Assembly (NCBI GenBank): GCA_945870785.1
Contig: CAMBTK010000003.1
Location: 1-64,000, forward strand
Length of the DNA: 64,000 nucleotides
Source: Sulfurimonas crateris
Lineage (GTDB): Bacteria > Campylobacterota > Campylobacteria > Campylobacterales > Sulfurimonadaceae
Reading direction: 5' to 3'
Position 1 is the first letter of the stretch, and every line of letters begins with the position of its first letter. The notes beneath the pieces were generated by a model, which saw nothing but the letters and a program-made list of their open reading frames with translations, did no database searches and was not told where the DNA came from. A program made the position numbers and the translations under genes. Of the stretch, positions 50,933-61,631 are shown piece after piece.

Positions 50933-53509
50933 ATGAATAATATATTTGAGAAATTAACAAACAACATGACAGAGTCTATTGAATCGGCTGTATCGTTGGC
51001 TCTATACAATAAAAACCAAGAGGTTGAACCTATCCACTTCTTATGGTCGCAACTAACTAACTCAAACTCTGTACTAAACCAGATGTTCAATAAAATGAGC
51101 ATAGATAAAGTGGCGATAGAGCTTGATGTAAAGAGTTTTAGCGAGAAGTTGCCAAAGTCATCGAGTGTAACAAAAGAGAGTATTAAATTATCAAGAAACT
51201 TTGTTCAGTCATTAGAAAATGGTGTCGGAGTTATGACGAAAAATGGAGACTCTTTTTTAGCTGTTGATACGTATCTATTGGCAAATATGAAAAATGAGCC
51301 CTTCTTTAGCATACTTAAAAAATATATAGATATATCAGAACTAATCAAAAATATTGAATCCTCAAGAGGCACTTCAAAGATTGACTCGCAAAGCTCAGAT
51401 GAGACGATGGAGTCGCTTAAAAAGTATGGTATAGATTTAACAAAAGAGGCAAAAGATGGCAAACTTGCTCCTGTTATAGGGCGAGATGAAGAGATTACTA
51501 GGATGATGCAGATACTCATCCGTAAAACAAAAAACAACCCAATGCTTCTTGGTGAACCAGGGGTTGGTAAAACAGCCCTAGTTGAAGGACTTGCACAAAG
51601 AATTAGCGATAATAATGTCCCAACTTCACTTCAAAACAAAAAGTTAATTGCTCTTGATATGAGTGCCCTAATCGCTGGTGCAAAGTACAGAGGAGAGTTT
51701 GAAGATAGATTAAAGGCCGTCATTGATGAGGTAAAGAAGAGTGGAAATATCATCTTATTTATAGATGAGATTCATACAATTGTTGGAGCGGGTGCCAGTG
51801 AGGGAAGTATGGACGCTGCAAACATCTTAAAACCTGCTCTTGCTCGTGGAGAGCTCCACACAATAGGTGCAACAACTTTAAAAGAGTATAGAAAGTATTT
51901 TGAAAAAGATATGGCTCTTCAGAGACGTTTTTTACCTATAAACCTTGATGAACCAAGTGTTAATCAAACTCTTCAAATACTTCGCGGTATAAAAGAGAGA
52001 CTTGAGACGCATCATAATGTAACGATTACAGATAGTGCCCTAGTCGCTGCTGCAAAACTATCAGATAGATATATAGCAGATAGATTTTTACCAGATAAGG
52101 CAATCGACCTTATAGATGAGGCTGCGGCTGAGCTTAAGATGCAGATAGAGACAGAGCCAAACGTCCTAAAGAGTGCAAAGATTAAAATATCAGAGCTTAG
52201 TGTAGAGCAAGAAGCACTAAAGATGGAAGAGTCGCCATCAAATACTAAGCGCCTCGTTGATATACAAAAAGAGTTAGCTGATGAGCAAGAGAGAGTTAGA
52301 ACGCTTGAAGCTCAGTTTAGCAATGAAAAAGAGGTCTTTGGAAAAATATCTAGTATTAAAAATGAGATTGAAGCAAAAAGAAGAGAAGCTCATGTGGCTA
52401 AGAGCACATCTGAATTTAATCGTGCTGCTGAAATAGAGTATGGAGAAATCCCAGCATTAATAGCTAGAGAAAAAGAGATTGCACAAAATTGGGAAAATCT
52501 TCAAAAAGAGGGAACTCTTCTAAAGAACAGTGTAGATGAAGAGGCGATTGCTTCTATAATTTCAAGATGGACTGGAATTCCAGTTAAAAAAATGCTTCAA
52601 GCTGATAAAGATAAAATACTTAATGTTGAAGAAGAATTAAATAGAGAGGTAGTTGGACAGAGTAAAGCTACACATGCAGTTGCGCGTGCTATTAAAAGAA
52701 ACAAAGCTGGGCTCTCAAGCGGTAATTCGCCAATTGGTAGCTTCTTATTTTTAGGTCCAACTGGTGTTGGTAAAACGCAAACTGCTAAGACATTGGCTAA
52801 GTTTTTGTTTGATTCGCAAGATGCAATGATAAGAATAGATATGAGTGAATATATGGAAAAACACTCAGTATCTCGCCTTGTTGGGGCTGCTCCAGGGTAT
52901 GTTGGCTATGAAGAGGGCGGACAGTTGACTGAAGCCGTTAGAAGAAAACCATATAGTGTAATCTTATTTGATGAGGTAGAAAAAGCTCATCCTGATGTAT
53001 TTAATATATTGCTTCAAGTCTTGGATGATGGAAGATTGACAGATAATAAAGGGGTGACAGTTGATTTTACAAACACAATAATCATCCTTACTTCAAATAT
53101 AGCAAGTGATAAAATCATCAATAACCCAAACTCTGAGGCACTTCAAGAGATGGTAATGAGTGAACTAAAGAGTGCATTTAAACCAGAATTTTTAAATCGC
53201 TTGGATGATATTGTAATATTTAACGCACTTGGGCGTGAACAGATTGTCGGAATTGTAGATATATTCTTTAGTGAAATTGCTAAAAAAGTTGCTTCAAGAG
53301 ATATAACACTCACACTAAGCAAAGAGGCAAAAGCTTATATTGCAGAGGCTGGATTTGATCCAGTTTATGGAGCAAGACCTCTAAAACGTGCGTTATACGA
53401 GATTGTTGAAGATAGATTGGCTGAGTTGATACTTGAGGGTAAAGTAGTCGAAGGCTCTCATGTTGAATTTGATTTTATAGATGATGAAATAAGCGTAAAA
53501 ATATCCTAA
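50933..53509 (+). CDS. clpB: ClpB disaggregase (AAA+)
   Basis: Two Walker A motifs ([18 protein letters not shown]), middle coiled-coil domain, [12 protein letters not shown] at 50933 fits the RBS better than the track's TTG at 50921. Confidence 0.95.
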   Translation: MNNIFEKLTNNMTESIESAVSLALYNKNQEVEPIHFLWSQLTNSNSVLNQMFNKMSIDKVAIELDVKSFSEKLPKSSSVTKESIKLSRNFVQSLENGVGVMTKNGDSFLAVDTYLLANMKNEPFFSILKKYIDISELIKNIESSRGTSKIDSQSSDETMESLKKYGIDLTKEAKDGKLAPVIGRDEEITRMMQILIRKTKNNPMLLGEPGVGKTALVEGLAQRISDNNVPTSLQNKKLIALDMSALIAGAKYRGEFEDRLKAVIDEVKKSGNIILFIDEIHTIVGAGASEGSMDAANILKPALARGELHTIGATTLKEYRKYFEKDMALQRRFLPINLDEPSVNQTLQILRGIKERLETHHNVTITDSALVAAAKLSDRYIADRFLPDKAIDLIDEAAAELKMQIETEPNVLKSAKIKISELSVEQEALKMEESPSNTKRLVDIQKELADEQERVRTLEAQFSNEKEVFGKISSIKNEIEAKRREAHVAKSTSEFNRAAEIEYGEIPALIAREKEIAQNWENLQKEGTLLKNSVDEEAIASIISRWTGIPVKKMLQADKDKILNVEEELNREVVGQSKATHAVARAIKRNKAGLSSGNSPIGSFLFLGPTGVGKTQTAKTLAKFLFDSQDAMIRIDMSEYMEKHSVSRLVGAAPGYVGYEEGGQLTEAVRRKPYSVILFDEVEKAHPDVFNILLQVLDDGRLTDNKGVTVDFTNTIIILTSNIASDKIINNPNSEALQEMVMSELKSAFKPEFLNRLDDIVIFNALGREQIVGIVDIFFSEIAKKVASRDITLTLSKEAKAYIAEAGFDPVYGARPLKRALYEIVEDRLAELILEGKVVEGSHVEFDFIDDEISVKIS

Positions 53510-53533
53510 GAGTAAGTCGAAGAAGTTACAAAA

Positions 53534-53557
53534 GTGCCTCTTGTTGCCTAGAGGCAC
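53534..53557 (+). terminator. GC-rich stem-loop downstream of clpB
   Basis: gtgcctct-tgttgcct-agaggcac, perfect 8-bp stem. Confidence 0.7.
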
Positions 53558-53625
53558 AAATCTTAACCGCACTTTAAGTAACTTTCATATATGATTTCGG
53601 ACTTAATTTTAAAGAAGGATATGTC

Positions 53626-53760
53626 ATGAAAAGAACATACCAGCCTCACGGTAAACCGAGAAAATCAACTCACGGTTTTAGAGCAAGAATGGCAACGAAA
53701 AACGGTCGTAATGTAATTAACCGTCGTCGTGCAAAAGGTCGTAAAAAATTGTCAGTTTAG
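53626..53760 (+). CDS. rpmH: 50S ribosomal protein L34 (absent from the ORF track, 44 aa)
   Basis: [52 protein letters not shown] upstream. Confidence 0.97.
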   Translation: MKRTYQPHGKPRKSTHGFRARMATKNGRNVINRRRAKGRKKLSV

Positions 53761-54116
53761 GAAATTTCTATACACTAAAACTCCATAAAGAGTTTCAGTA
53801 TGTTTATAGAAAAGGGAAAGATTCGCACTCAAATAGTGTTGTGCTATTTTTTCTACCCGCGAACAACGTTAAAAAAGTGGGATTTACGGCTACTAAAAAA
53901 ATTGGTAATGCTGTAAAGAGAAACAGAGCAAAAAGAAGACTTAGAGCTCTGTTTGTTACTTACTCATCGCTTCTTAAGCATGGCACATATATTTTTGTAG
54001 CCAAGCAAACAATCTCAGAAACATCACATCAAAAACTACAAAATGACTTTGAAAAAGTTTTAAGTCGTTTAGGCACACTTGAAAAAAAAACAGATGATCA
54101 AAACATTACTGCTTAA
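53748..54116 (+). CDS. rnpA: Ribonuclease P protein component (start uncertain, no canonical start for full length)
   Basis: Upstream of the track GTG (53841) the frame reads [30 protein letters not shown], then [26 protein letters not shown]. Frame opens at 53745; ATT at 53748 is the earliest near-cognate start. Confidence 0.8.
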   Translation: MVSLGNFYTLKLHKEFQYVYRKGKDSHSNSVVLFFLPANNVKKVGFTATKKIGNAVKRNRAKRRLRALFVTYSSLLKHGTYIFVAKQTISETSHQKLQNDFEKVLSRLGTLEKKTDDQNITA

Positions 54117-54438
54117 GCTTTTATGGCTTTATCAGAAGTTTTTTACACTTATTGGATATGGTAGTTGCAGATATTACCCATCTTGTAGCGAATATGCAAG
54201 AATTCACTTTGAAAATAACTCCATTTCAAGTGCTTTTTACCACACTTTTACTAGAATACTGCGTTGTAATCAATTATTTGAGGGCGGTATAGAGTATCCA
54301 CTTCTTGATAAACTCTCATTAAAACCCAAAAAAATAGGGATTGATTCTATAAAATATTGGTTGGTTCCAAATAAAAAAAACCGTTTTTATATCATAAAAA
54401 ATTTTTTATACAAAGGGCGAACGTGTTCGACAAAATGA
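54094..54438 (+). CDS. yidD: Membrane protein insertion efficiency factor YidD
   Basis: LIGYGSCRYYPSCSEYA...ILRCNQLFEGG. ATG 54094 preferred over the track TTG 54079. Confidence 0.93.
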   Translation: MIKTLLLKLLWLYQKFFTLIGYGSCRYYPSCSEYARIHFENNSISSAFYHTFTRILRCNQLFEGGIEYPLLDKLSLKPKKIGIDSIKYWLVPNKKNRFYIIKNFLYKGRTCSTK

Positions 54439-56033
54439 CACCAAATCAGAGACTTATAATAGCGGTATTGTTATCGTTTGTATTTTTCATAGCATATACA
54501 GCAATTTATCCAGCGGAACAGCCAGCAGAAGTGGCACAAAAAGAGAGTAGCAAAGAGCAAAAAGTAGAGCTAAAAAAAGCTCCAAAAGTAGAAGATATTG
54601 TTGGACATGAAATATCTGCACAAGAGGCAGTTGCTGCAAATGATTTAAGCATACTAACAACAGTAAAAAATAGTGATTTTATACTAAAAATAGACACTCT
54701 AGGACGTATCTCTTCAAAAGTACTTTTACAAGAGATGTATAACACAAATGAAGATGCACATGCACAGCTTATTCCTCAAAGCGGAACAAAACCTCTCTTT
54801 ATTAGATTTTTAGATCCATCTATAAATGAAGAAGCTGCGAAAACTCCTTATAGTGCAGATGTTTCAGAGATTAACCTTCAAGATAACGCTAGTAAAGTTG
54901 TTTTAACTCAAAAATTATCTAACCTAACAATCACAAAAGTGGTAACTTTTTATGCTGATGGGCATTATGATGTTGATATTTCACTCTCTGATGATAAAAG
55001 ATACTTCATTTACCTAGGACAAAGACCAAGAGTTAATGAAAAAGAGCAGATGATGGCTGCTGTTGGTGCTCTTATTTATAATGATGAAGAGCTTCTTACG
55101 ATTATCGAAGATGGCGATTCTAAAGAGAGAAAAAGTTTTAGCCATATCGAACTAGCTGCAGCGTTTGATCAATACTCAGCATCAATTATGTATGGTTTTG
55201 GCAAAGATACAAATATTATTATAGATAGAGACAGAGATAACAATCCGATAGTCTATTTTGAAGCACTACAAAATATGAAATTTAGTGGTTATATCGGTCA
55301 AAAAAGATATAAAACACTAGATGCAATAAATCCAATTTTGACAAATGCTGTTGAGTATGGCTGGTTTACTTTTGCTTCAAAGCCTCTGTTTCAGCTTCTT
55401 ATGTGGTTACATGGTTTGATTGGAAATTGGGGTTGGTCGATTGTTGCACTTACAATTCTTATAAGAGTAATTCTTTATCCTTTGACATACAAAGGTATGG
55501 TTTCTATGCAAAAGATGAAAGATATTGCGCCTCAAGTTAAAGCACTTCAGGCAAAATACAAGGGTGATCCACAACGAATGAATGCTGCTGTTATGGATAT
55601 GTATAAAAAACATGGAGCAAACCCTCTTGGCGGATGTCTTCCTATGTTGCTTCAAATACCAGTATTTTTTGCAATTTATCGTGTACTTTTAAATGCTGTT
55701 GAGCTTCAAGGTGCACCTTGGATGTTATGGGTAAATGACCTCTCAAGAATGGACTCAACTTTTGTTCTTCCAATTCTTATGGGTGCTTCGATGTACTATC
55801 AGCAAAAACTTACACCTAGTAATTTCACTGATCCACTTCAAGAGAAGATATTTAAGTTCTTACCTATAATATTTACATTCTTCTTTATAACATTCCCTTC
55901 AGGTCTAGTTCTTTACTGGTTCATAAACAATATGTTCTCAATCGGGCAACAATTTATCGTTAATCAGCAGTTTAAAAATGCAAAAGATGCTCAAATAGCT
56001 GCACACAAACATGTGGAGAACAAAGATGATTAA
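54423..56033 (+). CDS. yidC: Membrane protein insertase YidC
   Basis: GTG start; N-terminal TM, periplasmic domain, GNWGWSIVALTILIRVILYPLTYKGMVSMQKM. Confidence 0.96.
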   Translation: MFDKMTPNQRLIIAVLLSFVFFIAYTAIYPAEQPAEVAQKESSKEQKVELKKAPKVEDIVGHEISAQEAVAANDLSILTTVKNSDFILKIDTLGRISSKVLLQEMYNTNEDAHAQLIPQSGTKPLFIRFLDPSINEEAAKTPYSADVSEINLQDNASKVVLTQKLSNLTITKVVTFYADGHYDVDISLSDDKRYFIYLGQRPRVNEKEQMMAAVGALIYNDEELLTIIEDGDSKERKSFSHIELAAAFDQYSASIMYGFGKDTNIIIDRDRDNNPIVYFEALQNMKFSGYIGQKRYKTLDAINPILTNAVEYGWFTFASKPLFQLLMWLHGLIGNWGWSIVALTILIRVILYPLTYKGMVSMQKMKDIAPQVKALQAKYKGDPQRMNAAVMDMYKKHGANPLGGCLPMLLQIPVFFAIYRVLLNAVELQGAPWMLWVNDLSRMDSTFVLPILMGASMYYQQKLTPSNFTDPLQEKIFKFLPIIFTFFFITFPSGLVLYWFINNMFSIGQQFIVNQQFKNAKDAQIAAHKHVENKDD

Positions 56034-57006
56034 GATTGAGTCGGCAACTTTAGAGCAAGCATGTAAAGATGCCGCTTCGGCGCTAGGGTGCTCTGCTAGT
56101 GAGTTGGCAATAGAGATCGTCCAATCTCCAAGCAATGGCTTTATGGGACTTTTTAAAAAAAGTGCCATTATAGTAGCGGCAAAAAAGACAAAAGAGAAAA
56201 GTTATCAAGAGGATAAAGATGTTCAAAAAACTCTAACAGAGACAAAGCCAACTCCAGTAGTTCAAAAAGAGAGATACACTGAAGAGAAAGTTGAATTAAA
56301 ACCAGAAGTAAGAAAAGAGCTCAAGCAAGAGCGAAAAAAAGAGTTTAAGCCAGAACCTAAACCAGAACCAAAGCCTAAAAAAGAGCTTCCAAAACACAAT
56401 CACAACATTGTAAATGACACTATCATGCCACAATCTTTTGTGAGCATGCAAGATGATGATGACTATGATATGGAAGATATTAATTATACTGCAGATTATG
56501 ATGATGAAAATGAAGATCTTCCTGAAAAAGTAAAAATAAAAATAAGTGCATATCAAGTTTCTAAAAGTGTTGAAAAAGAGATAAATGAACTCTTTAAATC
56601 AATATGCTTTAATATTGAGAAAATTGAAGTAACGCCGTATGATGAAAATACTCTTCTTGTTGAGTTCAAAGGTGAAGATGCTGCCCTGCTTATCGGTAAA
56701 GAGGGTTATAGATATAAAGCACTGTCATATATGATTTTTAACTGGATAAACACAAAATACCAGCTTCAACTTCGCCTAGAAATAGCAGAGTTTTTAAAAA
56801 ATCAAGAAGAGTCAGTTACAAGATATTTAGTTACTGTTTGTGAAAATATTGACAGAGACGGTCGTGCGCAAACAAAAATTCTTGATGGTGTTTTAATTCA
56901 AATTGCACTAAAAGAGCTTAGAGAGAAATATCCAAATAAATATGTAGCAGTTCGTTCTACAAGAGATGGACTAAAGTTTATAATCATAAACGATTACCAC
57001 AACTAA
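56026..57006 (+). CDS. jag: Jag/KhpB-type RNA-binding protein (Jag_N, KH, R3H)
   Basis: Jag_N-like N-terminus, charged linker, KH motif LIGKEGYRYKALSYM, R3H-like C-terminus. ATG 56026 preferred over 56011. Confidence 0.87.
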   Translation: MIKIESATLEQACKDAASALGCSASELAIEIVQSPSNGFMGLFKKSAIIVAAKKTKEKSYQEDKDVQKTLTETKPTPVVQKERYTEEKVELKPEVRKELKQERKKEFKPEPKPEPKPKKELPKHNHNIVNDTIMPQSFVSMQDDDDYDMEDINYTADYDDENEDLPEKVKIKISAYQVSKSVEKEINELFKSICFNIEKIEVTPYDENTLLVEFKGEDAALLIGKEGYRYKALSYMIFNWINTKYQLQLRLEIAEFLKNQEESVTRYLVTVCENIDRDGRAQTKILDGVLIQIALKELREKYPNKYVAVRSTRDGLKFIIINDYHN

Positions 57007-57050
57007 TGAATTTCTTTGGAAACTCGTTTTCAAAGAGAGGAGATTGATTA

Positions 57051-58391
57051 ATGAGTCAAGATACAATAAGTGCCATTGCAACAGCCAATGGCATAGGTTC
57101 AATAGCGATAATTCGTATAAGCGGAGATAGCGCTTTAGAGATTGCTTCAAAACTTACCCACAAAGAAAATTTCACTCCTAGATATGCTTCACTCTCAAAC
57201 ATATATAATTTTAATGGCGAATTAATTGATGAAGCTATAGTTATCTATTTTAGGGCTCCTTTTTCTTTTACTGCTGAAGATGTTGTAGAGATTCAGTGTC
57301 ATGGCGGTTTTATCGTTGCGCAAAGCATCCTAAAGGCTACGCTCGCTTATGGTGCAAGGTTGGCAACTGCTGGAGAGTTTTCAAAACGTGCTTTTTTTAA
57401 CGGTCGCATTGATTTAAGTAAAGCCGAGGCGATAGCACAACTAATCGAAGCAAAAAGCGAAGATGCAGCAAAAATATTAGCACAGCAGATGAAGGGTTCA
57501 CTTCAAGGCTATATAGAAAAAATCAGAGATGATCTTATCCATATACTCGCTTATTCTGAGGTGAGCATAGATTATGCAGAAGAGGATTTGCCAGAGGATT
57601 TGGTTATGCAAATAGAAGCAAATCTCAAAGAACTCAAAGCTTCACTTCTAAAAACCCTCAAAGCAAGTAAGGCTAGAGAAGGCCTAATGCAGGGCTTTAA
57701 AGTGGCAATTATAGGAAAACCAAATGTTGGAAAAAGCTCACTGTTAAACGCTCTTCTTAATTACAACAGAGCTATTGTAAGCGACATAGCAGGAACTACA
57801 AGAGACACGATAGAAGAGCAGGTTAAAATCGGCACACATCTTATACGCATAGTTGATACTGCTGGAATAAGAGAAGCTAGTGATGAGATAGAAAAGATAG
57901 GGATACAACGCTCACTTGAGGCGATAAATGAGAGCGATATAGTTGTAGCACTCTTTGATGCTTCAAGAGCAGCGGATGATGAAGATGAGCAGATTATATC
58001 TCTTATAAAATCTAAAGCTGTTGGCAAGAGCGTTTTTTATGTAAAAAATAAGATAGATTTAGAGCAAAAATTTTATAGAGCAGAGTTAAATTTTGATATG
58101 GAGATAAACTCTAAAGATAGTGTTGAAGAGCTGATTTTAGCACTTGAAAATATAATGAACATAGCAAACTCTTCAGATGAGATGATGCTAATCTCACAAA
58201 GACAAATCGGTGCAGTTCAAAACGCTCTTAACTATATAGATGAGGCATTTGAGCCACTTCACGATCAAGAGCTTGAGATATTTTCATTTAATCTAAATGA
58301 AGCTATAAAAGAGATGGCATCTATCACTAGGCCATTTGAAAACGATGAGATGCTAGATAAGATGTTTGGCTCTTTTTGTCTAGGAAAATAG
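57051..58391 (+). CDS. mnmE: tRNA uridine-5-carboxymethylaminomethyl modification GTPase MnmE
   Basis: GEFSKRAFFNGRIDLSKAEAIAQLI, GKPNVGKSSLLNALL, DTAGIREA, C-terminal FGSFCLGK. Confidence 0.96.
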   Translation: MSQDTISAIATANGIGSIAIIRISGDSALEIASKLTHKENFTPRYASLSNIYNFNGELIDEAIVIYFRAPFSFTAEDVVEIQCHGGFIVAQSILKATLAYGARLATAGEFSKRAFFNGRIDLSKAEAIAQLIEAKSEDAAKILAQQMKGSLQGYIEKIRDDLIHILAYSEVSIDYAEEDLPEDLVMQIEANLKELKASLLKTLKASKAREGLMQGFKVAIIGKPNVGKSSLLNALLNYNRAIVSDIAGTTRDTIEEQVKIGTHLIRIVDTAGIREASDEIEKIGIQRSLEAINESDIVVALFDASRAADDEDEQIISLIKSKAVGKSVFYVKNKIDLEQKFYRAELNFDMEINSKDSVEELILALENIMNIANSSDEMMLISQRQIGAVQNALNYIDEAFEPLHDQELEIFSFNLNEAIKEMASITRPFENDEMLDKMFGSFCLGK

Positions 58392-58783
58392 TGAAATACA
58401 TTGCAATAGATTTAGGACTCAAGCGCATAGGACTTGCATACTCTGCGCATAAAGATTTGGTAACCCCGCTCAAAGCGGTAGAGAGAAAAAACAGAGACCA
58501 AGCAGCAAGAGATGTTAAAAAAGTACTTATTGAGTGGGAAGTTGATGCTGTTGTAGTTGGTATTCCTCTTGGCGGTAGCAGTGAAGATGAGATGAGACGC
58601 AGAGTCGCTCATTTTATGAATCTAGTTGCATTTGAGGGTGATGTTTTCTACCAAGATGAGAGTAACTCATCAATAGAAGCAGAGTCAATGATGAGAGGCG
58701 AGATAAAATATATCAGAGATGGTCGTATAGACTCTATCTCTGCTATGATAATTTTGCAGAGATACCTAAGACAAAAACGCTAA
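58391..58783 (+). CDS. ruvX: YqgF/RuvX pre-16S rRNA nuclease
   Basis: GTG at 58391 overlaps the mnmE stop by one base. IAIDLGLKRIGLA, VVGIPLGG, YQDESNSSIEAE. Confidence 0.9.
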   Translation: MKYIAIDLGLKRIGLAYSAHKDLVTPLKAVERKNRDQAARDVKKVLIEWEVDAVVVGIPLGGSSEDEMRRRVAHFMNLVAFEGDVFYQDESNSSIEAESMMRGEIKYIRDGRIDSISAMIILQRYLRQKR

Positions 58784-60892
58784 CAAATCATCTAGCGATA
58801 GAGGTCTGCTATATAGATAGCCCTGTGTCATATCGCAATTTAGCCCATCTAATATAAGCTTTTGCTCCTCATTTTCAACGCCCTCAGCTACTGTAGTTAG
58901 TTTAAAAGATTTGGCGAGTGCGATAATTGCGTTAACGATACTTTTTGAATCTTCATCAATCTCTAGCTCTTTGACAAATTCTCTATCTATCTTTAATGTG
59001 TCAATTGGAAGTTTTTTTAGATACGACATAGAGGAGTAGCCAGTACCAAAATCATCTATTGATATTTTTACACCTAATTTTTTTATCTTCTTAAGTATAT
59101 CTACGACACTCTCGATATTTTGCATGATAGAGGTCTCTGTTACCTCAAACTCTACTAAAGATGGCTCAACTCCACTCTCTAGTAAAAGTGATTTTGCTTC
59201 ATCATAAAAAGAAGCTTCATCTAGCTGTTTTCCAGAAACATTTATGGAGATGCTAATAGGAGTTGCAAGTTTTGAGTTGATGATTTTTAAGTCACTTAGA
59301 GCTTGTTTTATAACCCATCTTCCTATTTCGTTTATATAGTTTGACTCTTCTGCTATGGGTATAAATTTATCTGGTGGGATAAAGCCTAAATCTTTATCTA
59401 TCCATCTGATTAAAGCCTCTACTCCGATAGTTCTTCTCTCTACAAATGAGTACTTTGGTTGATAGTTTAAGAAAAAGCTCTTGTTTGCTATGGCATGTCT
59501 TAATTTTGTATCTAATTCTAGGCGATACAAGGCATCTTTATTCATCATATCATTGAAGTATCTAAAACTGTTTTTACCACTATTTTTTGCTTCATACATA
59601 GCCGTATCTGCATTTTTTAGCAAATCGCTATGATTGTCCCCATTTTGAGGATAGAGGCTTATCCCGATACTCCACCCAACATTTACTTCCCTGTTTTGTA
59701 TAGTTATTGGCTCTTTTACGCTGGATAAAATAGTGTCTGCTAATTGAGAGATACTAAGGAGATTTTCATACGGAGTTAAGATGACAAACTCATCTCCTCC
59801 AAGTCTAGATAGTATGCCATCTTCTGAGATGATATTTTGTAGTTTGGCTGCTATCTCAATAAGTAAAAGGTCTCCAGCATGGTGTCCTAGTGAGTCGTTT
59901 ATCCATTTGAAATTATCTAAATCCAAAAATAAAATAGCAAAAGTTTCACTGTTATAGTGAGCAGATTTTATATAGGTTTCTACCTCTTGTTTAAATAGTT
60001 TTGCGTTTGGGAGTTTTGTCAAAAAGTCATAAAATGCCAGTTGATGAATTTTCTCTTGAGAGTTTTTTTCTTCAGTTATATCACGAGACATCCCAATATA
60101 GTTTAGGACCTCTTGGTTTTTATCTCTTACGCAGATAACAGTCTGCTCAACAGCATAGAGTGAACCATCTTTTTTTCTGTCCCAAAGCTCATCGTTCCAT
60201 AAATCATAGTTAGCTAAACTACTCCACATTTTTTTGTAAAATTCTTCATTTCCCCAACCAGAGCTTAGAAATTTTGGGTCTTTACCTAGAACTTCTTCTT
60301 TAGAGTATCCTGTAAGTTTCTCAAACGAGCTATTTACAGAGACAATATGGTTGTTTTTATCTGTTATGACAATGCCATCTGAGGCGTATTTAAAAACATT
60401 TGACGCAATCTCTAGCTCTTTTTCGCGCTCTATCCTCTCTGTTATATCGTGAACAGTTCCAATAGATTTTATAACATTGCCATCGACATCGAGCTTGTGA
60501 ATACATCTCTCTTCGACATATTTTAGTTTTTTGTCTTTTGTTGTTATGCGATGTACAATGCAGTATGATTTTTTATCTTCAAGTGACTTCATATAAGCAT
60601 CATGCACAGTGGCACGGTCTTCTTCATGTACAAAGCTAAAAAACTTTTCATAAGATGGTTCAATCTCATTAGGAATTAAACCAAATATTCTATAAGTCTC
60701 ATCTGACCAAAAAAGTTCATTTGTGCTTATAACTAGCTTCCAATGCCCTGTTTTTGATATCTCTTGAGCTTCGTTTAGATTTCTTATGAGACTTTTTATA
60801 GTTGCCATGTCCATATCAGCACCACTATATTCCATTAACACGTCATTGTTGTTGTAAAGTGGAAAGCTACTGTTATTGTGATTGTTTGACAA
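58766..60892 (-). CDS. Cytoplasmic PAS-PAS-GGDEF-EAL protein
   Basis: Two PAS domains, LGGDEFVIL and EALIRW...DDFGTGYSSMSYLKKLPIDTLKID. No clear TM segment. Confidence 0.92.
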   Translation of the reverse strand: MSNNHNNSSFPLYNNNDVLMEYSGADMDMATIKSLIRNLNEAQEISKTGHWKLVISTNELFWSDETYRIFGLIPNEIEPSYEKFFSFVHEEDRATVHDAYMKSLEDKKSYCIVHRITTKDKKLKYVEERCIHKLDVDGNVIKSIGTVHDITERIEREKELEIASNVFKYASDGIVITDKNNHIVSVNSSFEKLTGYSKEEVLGKDPKFLSSGWGNEEFYKKMWSSLANYDLWNDELWDRKKDGSLYAVEQTVICVRDKNQEVLNYIGMSRDITEEKNSQEKIHQLAFYDFLTKLPNAKLFKQEVETYIKSAHYNSETFAILFLDLDNFKWINDSLGHHAGDLLLIEIAAKLQNIISEDGILSRLGGDEFVILTPYENLLSISQLADTILSSVKEPITIQNREVNVGWSIGISLYPQNGDNHSDLLKNADTAMYEAKNSGKNSFRYFNDMMNKDALYRLELDTKLRHAIANKSFFLNYQPKYSFVERRTIGVEALIRWIDKDLGFIPPDKFIPIAEESNYINEIGRWVIKQALSDLKIINSKLATPISISINVSGKQLDEASFYDEAKSLLLESGVEPSLVEFEVTETSIMQNIESVVDILKKIKKLGVKISIDDFGTGYSSMSYLKKLPIDTLKIDREFVKELEIDEDSKSIVNAIIALAKSFKLTTVAEGVENEEQKLILDGLNCDMTQGYLYSRPLSLDDLLAFLS

Positions 60893-60977
60893 AAAAATGC
60901 CTTAGAATAAATTTGTGGAGTTTTACAAGATAACTCATAATAAGGAAATTAATAAATAGTTGTAAAAATTATCAAAA

Positions 60978-61631
60978 CTACATTAAAACTCTTTTGCTTA
61001 ATGCTTCTATGTTGTTGCTGTTGCCAAGAACTACTAAAATGTCACCTGCTTCGAGAATATCGTTCTTATCAAATGAAGTACGCCACTCCCCTTGATGTTT
61101 ATATGCGATAGGCTTAACTTCAAACTCATCTTGAAATCTTGGCGACAAGATGGAAGTTCCAACCCACAAAGAGCTAACAGCCATTTTAGCAATTTTCATG
61201 GTTATGGATAAATCAATAGTTTCATAATTCATATTTTCAACTATTGTTTTTACTAGTTTTTTTGCTGATTCCATCTCTGGATATATAACTTTAGCAGCAC
61301 CTAGTTTTGATAATATTTGACCATGAACCTGTGTGATAGCCTTTGCCACTACTGTTTTAATGCCGAGTTCTTTGAGCGCCATCACTGTGAGAATACTCGC
61401 TTCAATATTTTCTCCTATGCTGACGATTGCAACCTCTGCATCAGCTATTCCAGCTTCATAAAGTGCTTTTGGGTCTGATGAATCAAGCGCGATTGCATCT
61501 TGAACAAACTCGCTTATATCTCTAGCTTTCTCTTCATCGTTATCTATGGCGATAACTGCTTCTCCTTGTTGTGCCAACCCTTTGGCTACGTGGTATCCAA
61601 ATCTTCCTAGTCCAATAACAACGTATGTCAT
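60978..61631 (-). CDS. TrkA/KtrA-type K+ uptake regulatory (RCK) subunit
   Basis: VIGLGRFGYHVAKGLAQQGEAVIAID Rossmann motif with TrkA-C domain. Confidence 0.92.
   Translation of the reverse strand: MTYVVIGLGRFGYHVAKGLAQQGEAVIAIDNDEEKARDISEFVQDAIALDSSDPKALYEAGIADAEVAIVSIGENIEASILTVMALKELGIKTVVAKAITQVHGQILSKLGAAKVIYPEMESAKKLVKTIVENMNYETIDLSITMKIAKMAVSSLWVGTSILSPRFQDEFEVKPIAYKHQGEWRTSFDKNDILEAGDILVVLGNSNNIEALSKRVLM

Noticed and set aside
53500-53800. Chromosomal origin next to rpmH
   Set aside because: No dnaA gene or obvious DnaA-box cluster; clpB is the upstream neighbour.
55407-55655. 82 aa minus-strand ORF antisense to yidC
   Set aside because: Shadow ORF in a conserved insertase core.
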